Origin: Haloarcula rubripromontorii
GTDB lineage: Archaea > Halobacteriota > Halobacteria > Halobacteriales > Haloarculaceae
NCBI RefSeq assembly: GCF_001280425.1
Contig: NZ_LIUF01000003.1
Span: 248,001-312,000, forward strand
Direction: 5' to 3'
Length of the DNA stretch: 64,000 nucleotides
Below the pieces are notes generated by a model. That model was not told the DNA's origin and ran no database searches. It saw only the letters and a program-made list of their open reading frames with translations. Below are positions 16,199-25,602 of the stretch, piece by piece (position 1 is the first letter of the stretch; each line of letters starts with the position of its first letter). Position numbers and translations under genes: made by a program.

Positions 16199-18471
16199 TG
16201 AGATTAACTGTCAAACCACTCAAACAGAAAGACGCCGGCCGCGGCCTCGCGGCTATCGACCGGGCCGCGATGGACGAACTCGAACTCGAGAACGGCGACT
16301 ACATCGTTCTCGAAGGGAAACAGGACAGCCGCGCGGTCGCCCGCGTCTGGCCCGGCTACCCCGAGGACGAGGGGAAGGGCATCGTCCGTATCGACGGGCA
16401 GCTCCGACAGGAAGCCAACGTCGGTATTGACGACCACGTAGACATCGAGAAAGCCGATGTCAACCCCGCGACCTCGGTCACCGTCGCCCTCCCCCAGAAC
16501 CTCCGGGTCCGGGGCAACGTCGGGCCGATGATTCGCAACAACCTCAGCGGCCAGGCCGTCACGCAGGGCCAGACCGTCCCGGTGAGCTTCGGCCTCGGCC
16601 CGCTCTCCTCGATGTCCGGCCAGAAGATACCCCTGAAAATCGCAGAGACCGAACCTTCCGGAACGGTCGTCGTGACCGACTCCACGGACATTCAGGTCAG
16701 CGAGATGCCCGCCGAACAGGTCCACAGCGGCGAGGGCGCGCCCGAAGCCAGCGACACGCCTGACGTGACCTACGAGGACATCGGCGGCCTCGACCGCGAG
16801 CTCGAACAGGTCCGGGAGATGATCGAGCTGCCGATGCGTCACCCCGAACTGTTCCAGCAGCTCGGCATCGAGCCGCCGAAGGGCGTCCTCCTGCACGGCC
16901 CGCCCGGCACCGGGAAGACGCTGATGGCCAAGGCCGTCGCCAACGAAATCGACGCGTACTTCACCACTATCTCCGGCCCGGAGATCATGTCGAAGTACTA
17001 CGGCGAAAGCGAGGAGCAGCTCCGTGAGGTCTTCGACGAGGCCTCGGAGAACTCCCCCGCCATCGTCTTTATCGACGAGATCGACTCCATCGCGCCCAAG
17101 CGCGGCGAGACGCAGGGCGACGTGGAACGCCGCGTGGTCGCCCAACTGCTCAGCCTGATGGACGGGCTCGAAGAGCGCGGGCAGGTCATCGTCATCGGCG
17201 CGACCAACCGCGTCGACGCCATCGACCCCGCGCTCCGGCGTGGTGGCCGCTTCGACCGCGAAATCGAGATCGGTGTCCCGGACAAAGAGGGCCGCAAAGA
17301 GATCCTGCAGGTCCACACCCGCGGGATGCCCCTCTCCGAAGAGATCAACATCGAAAACTACGCCGAGAACACCCACGGCTTCGTCGGCGCTGACCTCGCC
17401 TCCCTCACGAAAGAGAGCGCGATGAACGCGCTCCGACGTATCCGCCCCGAACTCGACCTCGAATCCGACGAGATCGACGCCGAGGTGCTCGAACGTCTAG
17501 AAATCGAGGACGAGGACTTCCGCGAGGCGATGAAGGGCATCGAGCCCTCCGCACTCCGCGAGGTCTTCGTCGAGGTCCCGGACGTCACCTGGGACTCCGT
17601 CGGCGGCCTCGAAGACACCAAGGAACGGCTCCGGGAGACCATCCAGTGGCCGCTGGAGTACGAAGACGTGTTCGAGTCGATGGACCTCGAAGCCGCGAAG
17701 GGCGTGCTGATGTATGGCCCGCCCGGCACCGGGAAGACGCTGCTGGCGAAGGCCGTCGCCAACGAGGCCCAGTCGAACTTCATCTCCGTGAAGGGACCGG
17801 AGCTACTGAACAAGTTCGTCGGCGAGTCCGAAAAGGGCGTCCGCGAAGTGTTCAGCAAGGCCCGCGAGAACGCCCCGACCGTGGTGTTCTTCGACGAAAT
17901 CGACTCCATCGCCAGCGAACGGGGCGGCGGCACGACCGACTCCGGCGTCGGCGAACGCGTCGTCTCACAGCTGCTGACGGAACTGGACGGCATCGAGGAC
18001 ATGGAGAACGTCGTCGTGGTTGCGACCACGAACCGGCCGGACCTCATCGACGACGCGCTCCTGCGCCCCGGCCGCCTCGACAGGCACGTCCACGTGCCCG
18101 TCCCGGACGAGGACGCCCGTCGCGCCATCTTCCAGGTCCACACCCGCGACAAGCCCCTGGCCGACGGCGTCGATCTCGACGAACTGGCCCGCCGCACGGA
18201 CGGCTACGTTGGCGCAGACATCGAAGCGGTCGCCCGCGAGGCGTCGATGGCCGCGACCCGGGAGTTCATCAACAGCGTGGACCCCGAGGAAATCGGTGAC
18301 AGCGTCAGCAACGTCCGCGTGACGATGGACCACTTCGAACACGCGCTTGAGGAAGTCGGTCCCAGCGTCACCGAGGAGACCCGCGAGCGCTACGACGAGA
18401 TCGAACAGCGCTTCGACCGGGCCGAACCCGGCGTCACCGACGAGAGCACGGCCAGCCGCACCTTCCAATAG
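16198..18471 (+). CDS. CDC48/VCP-like AAA+ ATPase
   Basis: A 757-residue archaeal CDC48 (VAT type), the hexameric unfoldase that pulls proteins out of complexes or feeds the proteasome. The N-domain (double-psi barrel plus four-stranded barrel) spans residues 1-180. D1 has Walker A GPPGTGKT near 234-241 and Walker [10 protein letters not shown] near 290, with arginine fingers in [17 protein letters not shown]2 has Walker A GPPGTGKT near 507-514 and Walker [12 protein letters not shown] near 562. The pore loops are MSKYYGES (aromatic YY) and LNKFVGES in D2. The C-terminus ends in an acidic tail, ASRTFQ, without an HbYX proteasome motif. The upstream small gene overlaps its start codon. Confidence 0.97.
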   Translation: MRLTVKPLKQKDAGRGLAAIDRAAMDELELENGDYIVLEGKQDSRAVARVWPGYPEDEGKGIVRIDGQLRQEANVGIDDHVDIEKADVNPATSVTVALPQNLRVRGNVGPMIRNNLSGQAVTQGQTVPVSFGLGPLSSMSGQKIPLKIAETEPSGTVVVTDSTDIQVSEMPAEQVHSGEGAPEASDTPDVTYEDIGGLDRELEQVREMIELPMRHPELFQQLGIEPPKGVLLHGPPGTGKTLMAKAVANEIDAYFTTISGPEIMSKYYGESEEQLREVFDEASENSPAIVFIDEIDSIAPKRGETQGDVERRVVAQLLSLMDGLEERGQVIVIGATNRVDAIDPALRRGGRFDREIEIGVPDKEGRKEILQVHTRGMPLSEEINIENYAENTHGFVGADLASLTKESAMNALRRIRPELDLESDEIDAEVLERLEIEDEDFREAMKGIEPSALREVFVEVPDVTWDSVGGLEDTKERLRETIQWPLEYEDVFESMDLEAAKGVLMYGPPGTGKTLLAKAVANEAQSNFISVKGPELLNKFVGESEKGVREVFSKARENAPTVVFFDEIDSIASERGGGTTDSGVGERVVSQLLTELDGIEDMENVVVVATTNRPDLIDDALLRPGRLDRHVHVPVPDEDARRAIFQVHTRDKPLADGVDLDELARRTDGYVGADIEAVAREASMAATREFINSVDPEEIGDSVSNVRVTMDHFEHALEEVGPSVTEETRERYDEIEQRFDRAEPGVTDESTASRTFQ

Positions 18472-18526
18472 GGACGGTGGCACACCAGCGCTGATCTTGC
18501 GCACTTGAGGGACGATTTTTGCTGTG

Positions 18527-19276
18527 TCAATCGTCGTCAGATCTGTCGAGCGTGATTTCGAGACATTCGTAGGCTTCCTTTGTCGCACCGGCCCCGCCGA
18601 CAGTGACCGGTCCCGAATCAGTGTCGATGGTGAGCGACCGTTCGGCCGGATTCTTGCTCGATGCGGGATAGACGAGACTCTGCCGGGCATTTATCACGGG
18701 TCCTGATATCGTTGTCTCAGTGCGGTCCGTCGTCGAGAGGACATGGGCGCGAGCAGTGATCGGCGTCCCTGCCCGTAGCGCCAGCGCCGCCATGAGTACT
18801 GCAAATTGAAACGCGGAGAACGTCCGCGGGAACGCACACACGTCTGCGACGTAGCATTCCGTCCCCATCAGCCAGTGACTGCCGAGAAACATCGTGAACT
18901 CATCGTGTGCGAGGTTCTCGTTATCGAATGCAGTCGCCTGATGTTCTCCCATCGAGTCAGTCAGCAGTCTGGAGTGCCCAGTGAGCCCGCGCTGCATATC
19001 CGCAGTCGCGAGCAATGGAGTAATGCCGCTCTCGATTGTCCTGACCGCCGTCGCGATATCATTATATGCAGGCGTCGGTGCAGTCGCATCGCCGTGAACC
19101 AGCAACAACACCAGCACGTCCCGCTCGATAGCGGCGTTGAGTTGGGGTACAAACGCAGGGAGGACCGATTTCGGGACCGCAATCGTGAGACTCTCCGCAG
19201 CACTGTCAATAAGTGATTGCATCGCATCGATGACTGCCGATTGGGTCCGGTGGATTTCCAGTCCCGATTGTGCCAT
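18527..19276 (-). CDS. TrmB-type effector domain without an HTH
   Basis: About 249 residues starting at MAQSGLEIHRTQ (ATG at 19276; an ATG at 19297 would add seven residues). The whole protein aligns in layout with the C-terminal effector domain of TrmB-family regulators. It has a phospholipase-D-like alpha/beta unit (ESLTIAVPKSVLPAFVPQL, then RDVLVLLLVHGD), a middle segment HDEFTMFLGSHWLMGTECYVAD, and the closing beta domain with VGGAGATKEAYECLEITL. TrmB proteins normally carry an N-terminal winged helix of about 100 residues; nothing resembling one is found upstream in any frame before the divergent kinase gene. It may be a ligand sensor that pairs with another protein, or a regulator that lost its DNA-binding part. 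Confidence 0.7.
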   Translation of the reverse strand: MAQSGLEIHRTQSAVIDAMQSLIDSAAESLTIAVPKSVLPAFVPQLNAAIERDVLVLLLVHGDATAPTPAYNDIATAVRTIESGITPLLATADMQRGLTGHSRLLTDSMGEHQATAFDNENLAHDEFTMFLGSHWLMGTECYVADVCAFPRTFSAFQFAVLMAALALRAGTPITARAHVLSTTDRTETTISGPVINARQSLVYPASSKNPAERSLTIDTDSGPVTVGGAGATKEAYECLEITLDRSDDD

Positions 19277-19408
19277 CAGCAGAGAATTCGGTGCCACGGG
19301 TATAAATCGTCCCCTGAATTGGGAGTGAGCGGCGCTGAGACGGGAACTGTCATCGGCAGAGACAGTTATGGTGTAACTTCTTTATGTGTGTGTCTCCTCG
19401 GAAGGGTG

Positions 19409-20944
19409 ATGAAGTCACAGCCCACCGTCCTGTTCGTCCGGAGTCCGAGTCAGGACAGGGCCGCGATTTCGATGCTCCGGGACAGTGGTCTCACCGTCAA
19501 CGAATTTGACGGGGTTCGTGATCTGGAGTGTGCGCTCGAGGACTACGACACGGACTGCGTCGTCACGAACTGCGAAGTGGAGAACCCGGACGGGACACAG
19601 TATCTCGGTGGGCTGACGGTTATCGAACGGCTGCGGGAGAGCCATCCCGAACTTCCAGTCGTCCTCTTTGCCGAGGTGACAAACGGCGACATCGCCCGCG
19701 AAGCCTACAGCCGCGACGTGTTTGGCTACGTTCCGAGTACGGTGAACGATGCCCACCAGCGACTTCTGGCACAGGTCGATGCCGCTGTCGCCTCCAGTCC
19801 GGCCCGGCAGCGGGCGACCAAGCGAAAGCAGCTCAACGAGGCCGTCCGGCTAGTCAATCAGGCGCTCGTCCGCTCACAGTCGCGGATGGATATCGAACGC
19901 GATGTCACGGCGGTTCTGGCGGGCACGACCAGATACAGTGAGGCCTGTACGGTGACCTGTCAGTACGACAGGCCGGTCGTTCGAGCGCTGGGGTCACAGC
20001 GTGACCACGTTTCTATTACCGAACCGGACCCGTTGCGCCGCGCTGAGTCAGAAAACCGACTGGTCGTTGCAGACATCGACCCGGCAACGGTCGCAGATGA
20101 CACAGAGGCACTGGAGACGGACTGCACCCGAATTCTCGCTGTCCCACTGGTGTACGATGGGGATTCGTACGGTGTCCTCGGAGTATACGCTGACAGTGTC
20201 GATATCTTCGACGCGGAAGAACAGGATACGTTCAGGGAAGTCGGTCACAACATCGCGCTGGCTATCGACGCCAGCCAGACGAAAGACGCGCTCAAGCAGC
20301 GGACGACGGAACTCGAGCGGCAGAAAGAGCGACTCCGAGAGCTTGCACAGATAATCTCACACGAACTCCGGAACCCGCTGCAGGCAGCGATGGGACGGGT
20401 CGAACTGCTAGCCGCTGAACACGCCGCCGAGGAGTTCGACGCCATCCAGCGCAGCCACACCCGGATGTCGTTTCTCATCGACGACCTCATGGAGATCGCC
20501 CGACAGGGCGGCCGACAGTACACCGTCGAGCCAGTCACCCTTTCCGACGTAATGGCGGACGCATGGACGACAGTCGACACCGATGGATCGACCATCGAAA
20601 TCGACTGTACCGAGACGATACTGGCCGATAGCAACCGCCTGCGTCAGCTTGCGGAGAACTTCTTTCGGCTCGCCACGGAGCAGGGTGACACCGGGACGAT
20701 AACCATCACCGATGCGGCCGACGGATTCGCCCTTGAACACGACAGCGCCCCATTAGAGGTGGGGCAGAAGGGACCGTTTGAACTCTACTACGCCTCCAGT
20801 GACGAGGGTGTCGGACTCCATCTCGCCGTGATCCGGGAAATCGCACAGGGCCACGAGTGGGAAATCGCCCTTTCTAACGAACCGACGGGGCGGGTCCGGC
20901 TGCACGTAACCGGTGTTGAGCGGCCGTCAGCGAAACCCACATAG
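19409..20944 (+). CDS. Sensor histidine kinase with degenerate receiver, GAF and HisKA domains
   Basis: A 511-residue soluble protein starting at the ATG at 19409 (MKSQPTVLFVRSPSQDRA). Residues 1-125 have the fold of a response-regulator receiver, but the phosphoacceptor Asp is replaced (DCVVTNCEV) and the conserved Lys position reads GYVPSTV, so it should not be phosphorylated. A GAF domain follows at about 145-290 (TRYSEACTVTC, VPLVYDGDSYGVLGVYAD). A coiled coil leads into HisKA with the H-box ISHELRNPLQAA (His near 318). The ATP-binding part is short and weak: an Asn is present in RQLAENFFRL, but the G1 box is FALEHDSA, and G2 is only DEGVGLHLAVIREIAQGH. It has no membrane helices, so it senses a cytoplasmic signal. 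Confidence 0.85.
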   Translation: MKSQPTVLFVRSPSQDRAAISMLRDSGLTVNEFDGVRDLECALEDYDTDCVVTNCEVENPDGTQYLGGLTVIERLRESHPELPVVLFAEVTNGDIAREAYSRDVFGYVPSTVNDAHQRLLAQVDAAVASSPARQRATKRKQLNEAVRLVNQALVRSQSRMDIERDVTAVLAGTTRYSEACTVTCQYDRPVVRALGSQRDHVSITEPDPLRRAESENRLVVADIDPATVADDTEALETDCTRILAVPLVYDGDSYGVLGVYADSVDIFDAEEQDTFREVGHNIALAIDASQTKDALKQRTTELERQKERLRELAQIISHELRNPLQAAMGRVELLAAEHAAEEFDAIQRSHTRMSFLIDDLMEIARQGGRQYTVEPVTLSDVMADAWTTVDTDGSTIEIDCTETILADSNRLRQLAENFFRLATEQGDTGTITITDAADGFALEHDSAPLEVGQKGPFELYYASSDEGVGLHLAVIREIAQGHEWEIALSNEPTGRVRLHVTGVERPSAKPT

Positions 20945-21005
20945 CGACCTCGCCTCGCCGTGCGTGACTCGAAACCGTATTTTGCATCCAGTCCGGAGTT
21001 ACGGT

Positions 21006-21566
21006 ATGGATCTTCAGGCTCGGTATCGCGTGCCAGCACTCACTGGCCTGTTGACGGTCGTGTCGCTCGCGCTCGTGTTTGGGGCCGTTCTCGGGGCGAT
21101 TCCCCGGTCGGCGCTCCCCACTGCGCCCGCGAGCGTGCTCGGGGCGATCCCCCACGCCAACGCTGTGGTCAGCGCCCTCGCTATCGGCACCATCGTCGGT
21201 GGCGTTCGAGCAATCCGCCGCGGCAACGTTGCCCGACACCGGAAGCTGATGCTCTCCTCGTTTGGCCTGTTCGCCCTGTTTCTCGTGCTGTATCTCTATC
21301 GTATAACGCTCGAAGGGCCAACGGACTTCACCGGTCCGTCGGTCGTCGAGACGTACTTCTACCTGCCGTTTCTCGCCATCCACATCCTGCTTGCCATCAT
21401 CGCCATCCCGGCGGTGTACTACGTCCTGCTTCTGGCCTACACGTACCCCGTTTCTGAACTGCCGTCGACGAACCACCCGCGGGCCGGAAAGCTGGCCGCG
21501 GGGCTGTGGCTGATCTCCTTCTCGATGGGTATCGCCGTGTACACGATGCTGTATCTGGTCTGGTGA
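21006..21566 (+). CDS. DUF420-family membrane protein
   Basis: A 186-residue protein starting at the ATG at 21006 (MDLQARYRVPALTGLLTVVS). Five hydrophobic helices are visible: at residues 9-31, 43-60, 78-95, 115-137 and 160-182. The H-x-x-N near the second helix (IPHANAVVSAL), the R-x-x-x-A-R-H-R-K-LM motif (RRGNVARHRKLMLSS) and the H-I-x-L-A segment (FLAIHILLAIIAIP) are typical of DUF420, whose histidines suggest haem or copper binding near respiratory complexes. Function is not established. The gene follows the sensor kinase on the same strand after 61 bases. Confidence 0.85.
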   Translation: MDLQARYRVPALTGLLTVVSLALVFGAVLGAIPRSALPTAPASVLGAIPHANAVVSALAIGTIVGGVRAIRRGNVARHRKLMLSSFGLFALFLVLYLYRITLEGPTDFTGPSVVETYFYLPFLAIHILLAIIAIPAVYYVLLLAYTYPVSELPSTNHPRAGKLAAGLWLISFSMGIAVYTMLYLVW

Positions 21567-21569
21567 GGA

Positions 21570-22130
21570 CTAGTCGCGCTCCGCTCGGAGCAGGCCGAAC
21601 CACACCATGTCTCGCCACGCGCCGTCGAGATACCACTCCGCCCGGTGCGTGCCTTCTTTGCTGAATCCCAGTCGGTCGACCACTGCGATGGAACGGTCGT
21701 TCCCGCCAACGATCTTCGCCGACCACTTCCGGAGCGCCCGCTGGTCGAAGCCATACTTGACCAGCCTGCCCGCTGCCTCAGTGGCGTACCCCTGACCCCA
21801 GGCCCCCGGGTCGAGCCAGTAGGCCAGTTCGGCTGTGCCCCGCTCCGGGTCGTGATCCGTCATGGCGACGAGTCCGACCGGCTCAGTTCGGTCCTCGACT
21901 GGCCCGGGGTTCCCGTCCGGGTCGATACAGACCAGTAGATGGACCGAGTCCTCGTCGGAAAGCGTTTCCTCGTAGTAGGTCTCCATCTGGTCGGTGGTCG
22001 GCGGCCGGGCGTACGTCCCCAGCCCCCAGACCTGCTCGTCGTGAAACACCCGCTGTATCCAGTCGAGGTCGTCTCGCTCCGGAGACCGGAGGGCAGTGCG
22101 GTCGGTTGCGAGGAAGGACGGCCCTGGCAT
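21570..22130 (-). CDS. GNAT N-acetyltransferase (RimJ/RimL type)
   Basis: A 186-residue acetyltransferase starting at MPGPSFLATDRTALRSPE (ATG at 22130; the 16 preceding in-frame residues are unsupported). It has the order expected for GNAT fold proteins of the Acetyltransf_3 type: R-x-L-R-x-x-x-x-x-D at the start, VGLVAMTDHD, then the acetyl-CoA site ELAYWLDPGAWGQGYATEAAGRLVKYGF, and WSAKIVGGNDRSIAVVDRLGFSKEGTHRAEWYLDG at the end. The target may be a ribosomal protein N-terminus or a small molecule. It is convergent with the DUF420 gene, with three bases between stops. Confidence 0.9.
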   Translation of the reverse strand: MPGPSFLATDRTALRSPERDDLDWIQRVFHDEQVWGLGTYARPPTTDQMETYYEETLSDEDSVHLLVCIDPDGNPGPVEDRTEPVGLVAMTDHDPERGTAELAYWLDPGAWGQGYATEAAGRLVKYGFDQRALRKWSAKIVGGNDRSIAVVDRLGFSKEGTHRAEWYLDGAWRDMVWFGLLRAERD

Positions 22131-22186
22131 GCGCGATTCCTCGCTCGGACTGTGCAAAAATGTGGTGACAGTCTGCACCGACGACG

Positions 22187-23629
22187 CTAGTCGTCAGCCG
22201 GCCTCGACTGCGTGCCGATATCCGGGCGGGCAACGTCGCGGTCCGTCGCCTCGCCCTCGATGTCGTAGGGGTATTCGCCGGTGACACAGCCGAGACAGAG
22301 GTCAGTCTGGCTCTTGTCAAGCGTCTCTGCGATGGCGTCGATGGAGAGATACGACAGCGAGTCCGCCTCGATTTCCTCGCGGATTTCGTCGACGGACTGG
22401 TTCCCGGCGATGAGTTCGTCCCGGGAGGCCATGTCGATGCCCATGTAACAGGGCGCGACGATGGGCGGCGCGCCGATGCGGACGTGGACCTCTTCGGCAC
22501 CGGCGTCTTTCAGCAACTGTATCAGTTGCGTCGAAGTGGTCCCGCGGACGATAGAGTCGTCGATGATGGTGACGCTTTTCCCCTCGATAGTCGACTTGAT
22601 CGGGTTGAGCTTCAGTCGGACGGCCCGCTCGCGCTCGTCTTGAGTAGGCATGATGAACGTGCGGCCGACGTACCGGTTTTTCATCAGCCCCTCGGCGAAC
22701 TCGATGTCCGAACCGTCGTCCTGTGCGGCTTCGGCGTATCCGGAGGCGAACGCACGCCCGGAGTCAGGCACCGGCAACACCACGTCCGAGTCGACGCCGG
22801 ACTCCGCCCAGAGTTTCCGGCCCAGTTCGCGCCGGACCTCGTAGACGAGGTTCTCGTCGATGGTCGAGTCCGGTCGCGCGAAGTAAACGTGTTCGAAGAA
22901 ACAGTGCGCCGTGTTCTCTGGCTCGATGAGCTGGTAGGTGTCGAAGCCGGTCCCGTCGGCGTGCAGGACGACGAGTTCGCCGGGCTTGACATCCCGGATC
23001 AGTTCGCCGTCGAGCGTGTCGATGGCGGCCGACTCGGAGGCCAGCACGTACCCGTCCTCGAGTTCGCCGATACACAGCGGTCGGTTGCCCTGCGGGTCGC
23101 GGACGCCCAGCACCGTCTCATCGTGCATGATGGTCAGCGAGTACGACCCGTGGATGCGGTTCATCGTCCGCTTGACGGCCCGAACCAGATCCTCCTCCAG
23201 GAGATTACGCGCGAGGTCGTGGGCGATAACCTCGGTGTCGCCGTCCGAGGTGAAGGCGTGACCGAGGTCGGCCAGTTCGTCGCCGATCTCGTCGGCGTTG
23301 ACGAGATTCCCGTTGTGGGACAGCCCAAGCGACCCCGATTTGAACGAGACCGAAAAGGGCTGGGCACAGCAGGCGTTGACGCTCCCGGCGGTCGGGTATC
23401 GGACGTGGCCGATACCGTTCGAGCCGTTGAGCGCCTCCAGATCGCCGGGGTCGAAGGCGTCACCGACGAGTCCCATTTCGACGTGGCTGTACTGCTGGAA
23501 GCCGTCGTGGGTGACGATACCGGCTGATTCCTGGCCGCGGTGCTGAAGCGCGTATAAGGAGTAGTAAAGCGGTCGGGCGGCGTCACGGTCCTTCAAAGAG
23601 ATGCCAACAACGCCGCACTTCTCGTGCAT
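22187..23629 (-). CDS. purF: Amidophosphoribosyltransferase
   Basis: A 480-residue PurF that makes 5-phosphoribosylamine from PRPP and glutamine, the first committed step of purine synthesis. I start at the ATG at 23629 because MHEKCGVVGISLKD puts Cys5 where the mature N-terminal nucleophile is expected after removal of a four-residue propeptide. The glutaminase domain shows YALQHRGQESAGIVTHDG and GIGHVRYPTAGS. The phosphoribosyl domain shows RYVGRTFIMPTQDER and the PRPP loop VTIIDDSIVRGTTS near residue 355. The late motif CYMGIDMASRDELIA and Cys residues near the end (LCLGCVTGEYPY) could support the Fe-S cluster found in the Bacillus type. It is the last gene of the lsm-rpl37e-purF operon. 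Confidence 0.95.
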   Translation of the reverse strand: MHEKCGVVGISLKDRDAARPLYYSLYALQHRGQESAGIVTHDGFQQYSHVEMGLVGDAFDPGDLEALNGSNGIGHVRYPTAGSVNACCAQPFSVSFKSGSLGLSHNGNLVNADEIGDELADLGHAFTSDGDTEVIAHDLARNLLEEDLVRAVKRTMNRIHGSYSLTIMHDETVLGVRDPQGNRPLCIGELEDGYVLASESAAIDTLDGELIRDVKPGELVVLHADGTGFDTYQLIEPENTAHCFFEHVYFARPDSTIDENLVYEVRRELGRKLWAESGVDSDVVLPVPDSGRAFASGYAEAAQDDGSDIEFAEGLMKNRYVGRTFIMPTQDERERAVRLKLNPIKSTIEGKSVTIIDDSIVRGTTSTQLIQLLKDAGAEEVHVRIGAPPIVAPCYMGIDMASRDELIAGNQSVDEIREEIEADSLSYLSIDAIAETLDKSQTDLCLGCVTGEYPYDIEGEATDRDVARPDIGTQSRPADD

Positions 23630-23643
23630 TTGTGTTGAGTGTG

Positions 23644-23817
23644 TTATTCGCCCGCTTTCGACTGCCACTCGTAGTCACGCCGCTTGGCCGACTTGCCGAA
23701 ACCGCACGACGAGCAGACCTTCTTTTTCGTGTGATACGACTTTTCACCACACCGTCGGCACTTCGTGTGCGTCGTGGTGTTTTTCTTGCCCTGACTCGGA
23801 GTTCCTGCGCCAGTCAT
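23644..23817 (-). CDS. rpl37e: 50S ribosomal protein L37e
   Basis: A 57-residue zinc-ribbon protein. The start overlaps the stop of the Sm-like gene as ATGA. The sequence begins [20 protein letters not shown] and has two CxxC pairs: C20-RR-C23 and C35-SS-C38, the latter in [18 protein letters not shown]. These are the signature of eukaryotic/archaeal L37e, a large-subunit protein that binds 23S rRNA. The length matches other archaeal copies (55-60). It is followed by purF after 14 bases. Confidence 0.96.
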
Positions 23818-23996
23818 GGAGTAATTGAGACGACGTTATCGCCGCGTATAATCGTTGTGTCTTCATCCTCGACGACGAGGTTCATGTGTTGGTCGTAGCC
23901 GGTGAGTTCCCCCTCGAACAGCTCGCCACCCTTCAGCTGTACGGTGACTGTCTCACCGAGGGACGCTTCGAGTACATCCAGCGGTCGTCCACTCAT
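23814..23996 (-). CDS. lsm: Sm-like (LSm) RNA-binding protein
   Basis: A 60-residue Lsm protein starting at ATG 23996 ([20 protein letters not shown]). The Sm1 motif is [24 protein letters not shown] and Sm2 is the terminal [12 protein letters not shown], where the family consensus is [VI]-x-x-x-IRG-[DN]-x-V-x-x-I. Such proteins assemble into heptameric rings that bind U-rich RNA and, in haloarchaea, small RNAs. It is shorter than most archaeal Lsm proteins but complete. Its stop overlaps the L37e start by four bases, a well-known archaeal gene pair; both are likely transcribed from a promoter in the 74 bases upstream. Confidence 0.95.
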
Positions 23997-24069
23997 GTAC
24001 GGTTTGGATAGTGATGGCCGCTTAAACGTACCGTTTGCGCGATGGCACTGCCACCACTGTTCCGATATC

Positions 24070-25128
24070 CTACACGTCGACGCTAAACGGCGCTCGGTCG
24101 GCCGCTCGGACAGCGAACCCAGCCAGCAGGTCCGCGAGCGCGTCGAGGTCGTCGGGGTCGATAACCTCGACCGGCGTGTGCATGTAGCGGTTCGGCAGGC
24201 CGACGTTGACCGACGGGATGCCGCCTCGTGAGGTGTAGAAGGCGTCCGCGTCAGTCCCGGTCCGGGTGCCCGTCGCCTGCAACTGGATGTCGATGGCCTC
24301 GGCCTCGCTCGTCTCTCTGAGGGCGTCAACGGCGACCGGATGGTTCGCGCTCCCCCGGGCGACGACCGGTCCTTCGCCGAGTTCCACACCCGTCTCGGCC
24401 TTGCCGGGCGAGCCCGGTGCGTCCGTCGCGTGAGTCACGTCAGCAGCGATAGCGACGTCCGGCGCGAGGTCGAACCCGACCATCTTCGCGCCCTGCACGC
24501 CGACCTCCTCCTGGACTGTAGAGACAGCGTACACGGTCGCGTCTGCACCCGACTCTGCCGCGCGGCGGAGCCCCTCGGCAGCCGCCCAGATACCGATACG
24601 GTTGTCCATCCCCCGTGCAGCGAGGCGGCCGTTCTCCAGTTCGCTCAGCGTCTGGACGAACGTCACCGGGTCGCCACGGTCGACGAGCGATTCCACCTCG
24701 TCGCCGTCCGCTGCACCCACGTCCACGTGCTGTTCGGCAATCTCCGGCACGGAATCGTCGTCAGGGTCGCGCAGGTGAATCGCGGTCTGTCCCACGACAC
24801 CCGAGACGGGACCATCGGCCGTGTGAATGGTGACGTGTTGCCCACGCGAAACAGTCTTGTCGGAACCGCCGATACGGCCCAGCTTGACGAAGCCGTCGTC
24901 AGTGAAGTCCCGAACGATGAACCCGATCTCGTCGCCGTGGCCCGCGAGCGCGACGGTCGTGTCGCCACCGTCGACCTTCGCGACAGCGTTCCCATAGTCG
25001 TCCGTTCGGACCTCGTCAGCGAACTCGCTGACGTAGTCGAGCCACACCCGCTGGCTGTCGGCCTCGTATCCAGACGGGCCGGGCGTTGTCAGAAGGGATT
25101 CGAGGAACTCTCGTCGTCGTGTGTCCAT
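24070..25128 (-). CDS. M42-family aminopeptidase (TET/endoglucanase-M type)
   Basis: A 352-residue M42 metallopeptidase starting at the ATG at 25128 (MDTRRREFLESLLTTPGPSG). Metal ligands are seen in order: LAGHGDEIGFIV (His), RGMDNRIGIWAA (bridging Asp), VQEEVGVQGAK (catalytic Glu and ligand Glu), ADVTHATDAPG (Asp) and NRYMHTPVEVIDPDDL (His). The PDZ-like insert domain lies at about residues 75-165. Homologues form tetrahedral dodecamers that trim peptides released by the proteasome. The specificity (leucyl, glutamyl or other) is unknown. It is divergent from a small membrane-protein gene. Confidence 0.93.
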   Translation of the reverse strand: MDTRRREFLESLLTTPGPSGYEADSQRVWLDYVSEFADEVRTDDYGNAVAKVDGGDTTVALAGHGDEIGFIVRDFTDDGFVKLGRIGGSDKTVSRGQHVTIHTADGPVSGVVGQTAIHLRDPDDDSVPEIAEQHVDVGAADGDEVESLVDRGDPVTFVQTLSELENGRLAARGMDNRIGIWAAAEGLRRAAESGADATVYAVSTVQEEVGVQGAKMVGFDLAPDVAIAADVTHATDAPGSPGKAETGVELGEGPVVARGSANHPVAVDALRETSEAEAIDIQLQATGTRTGTDADAFYTSRGGIPSVNVGLPNRYMHTPVEVIDPDDLDALADLLAGFAVRAADRAPFSVDV

Positions 25129-25239
25129 AGGCGGTATAGATACCCCGTGGTCATGAAAACAGCGGACTGCACACGGATGGCACCGGCCGGCGTAGCCCGG
25201 TACCGCCACGGCTAAGAACCGTGGCGTCGAACTGTCACT

Positions 25240-25518
25240 ATGGCAGAATTCACATTCCTCGAAGTACATCTCGACGGTGCGGAGTTCACTGCGAACGCTC
25301 CGTTCAGCGCCGACGACGGTGACAACGACTCAGACAGCAAGTCGTCGTGGTCGCGGACGGACAGATCGAGCGACGAAACGGACGCAGAAGGCGGCAGTGG
25401 CACCAGTGTCGCTCGCCTCGCACTTGTGATACTCGGTGTCGTCGCAGTTGTGGCGCTCGTTCTGCGCCTGTATCTCGGCGGGTCCGAAGACGCTGCTGAC
25501 AGCGATGGCGACCTGTAG
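25240..25518 (+). CDS. Small acidic protein with one C-terminal membrane helix
   Basis: A 92-residue protein (MAEFTFLEVHLDGAEFTANA). The first 60 residues are very acidic and Ser-rich and look disordered, apart from the first strand-like 18 residues. One strong transmembrane helix follows (VARLALVILGVVAVVALVLR), then a short acidic tail. I recognise no family, though proteins of this layout are frequent in haloarchaea. It is upstream of the metalloprotease gene by 84 bases on the same strand. Confidence 0.65.
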   Translation: MAEFTFLEVHLDGAEFTANAPFSADDGDNDSDSKSSWSRTDRSSDETDAEGGSGTSVARLALVILGVVAVVALVLRLYLGGSEDAADSDGDL

Positions 25519-25602
25519 CGGATAGGCCTCGCTTCCGAACCGGACGCGGGGAGTCGTTTTCACAGGGAGAAGGCCTATTTTCTCCCGCCACATTTCAGAC
25601 GT

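Noticed and set aside
16204..17376. 390-codon open frame opposite cdc48
   Set aside because: Long antisense frames are common in high-GC genes; this one mirrors the conserved AAA core and has no recognisable motif.
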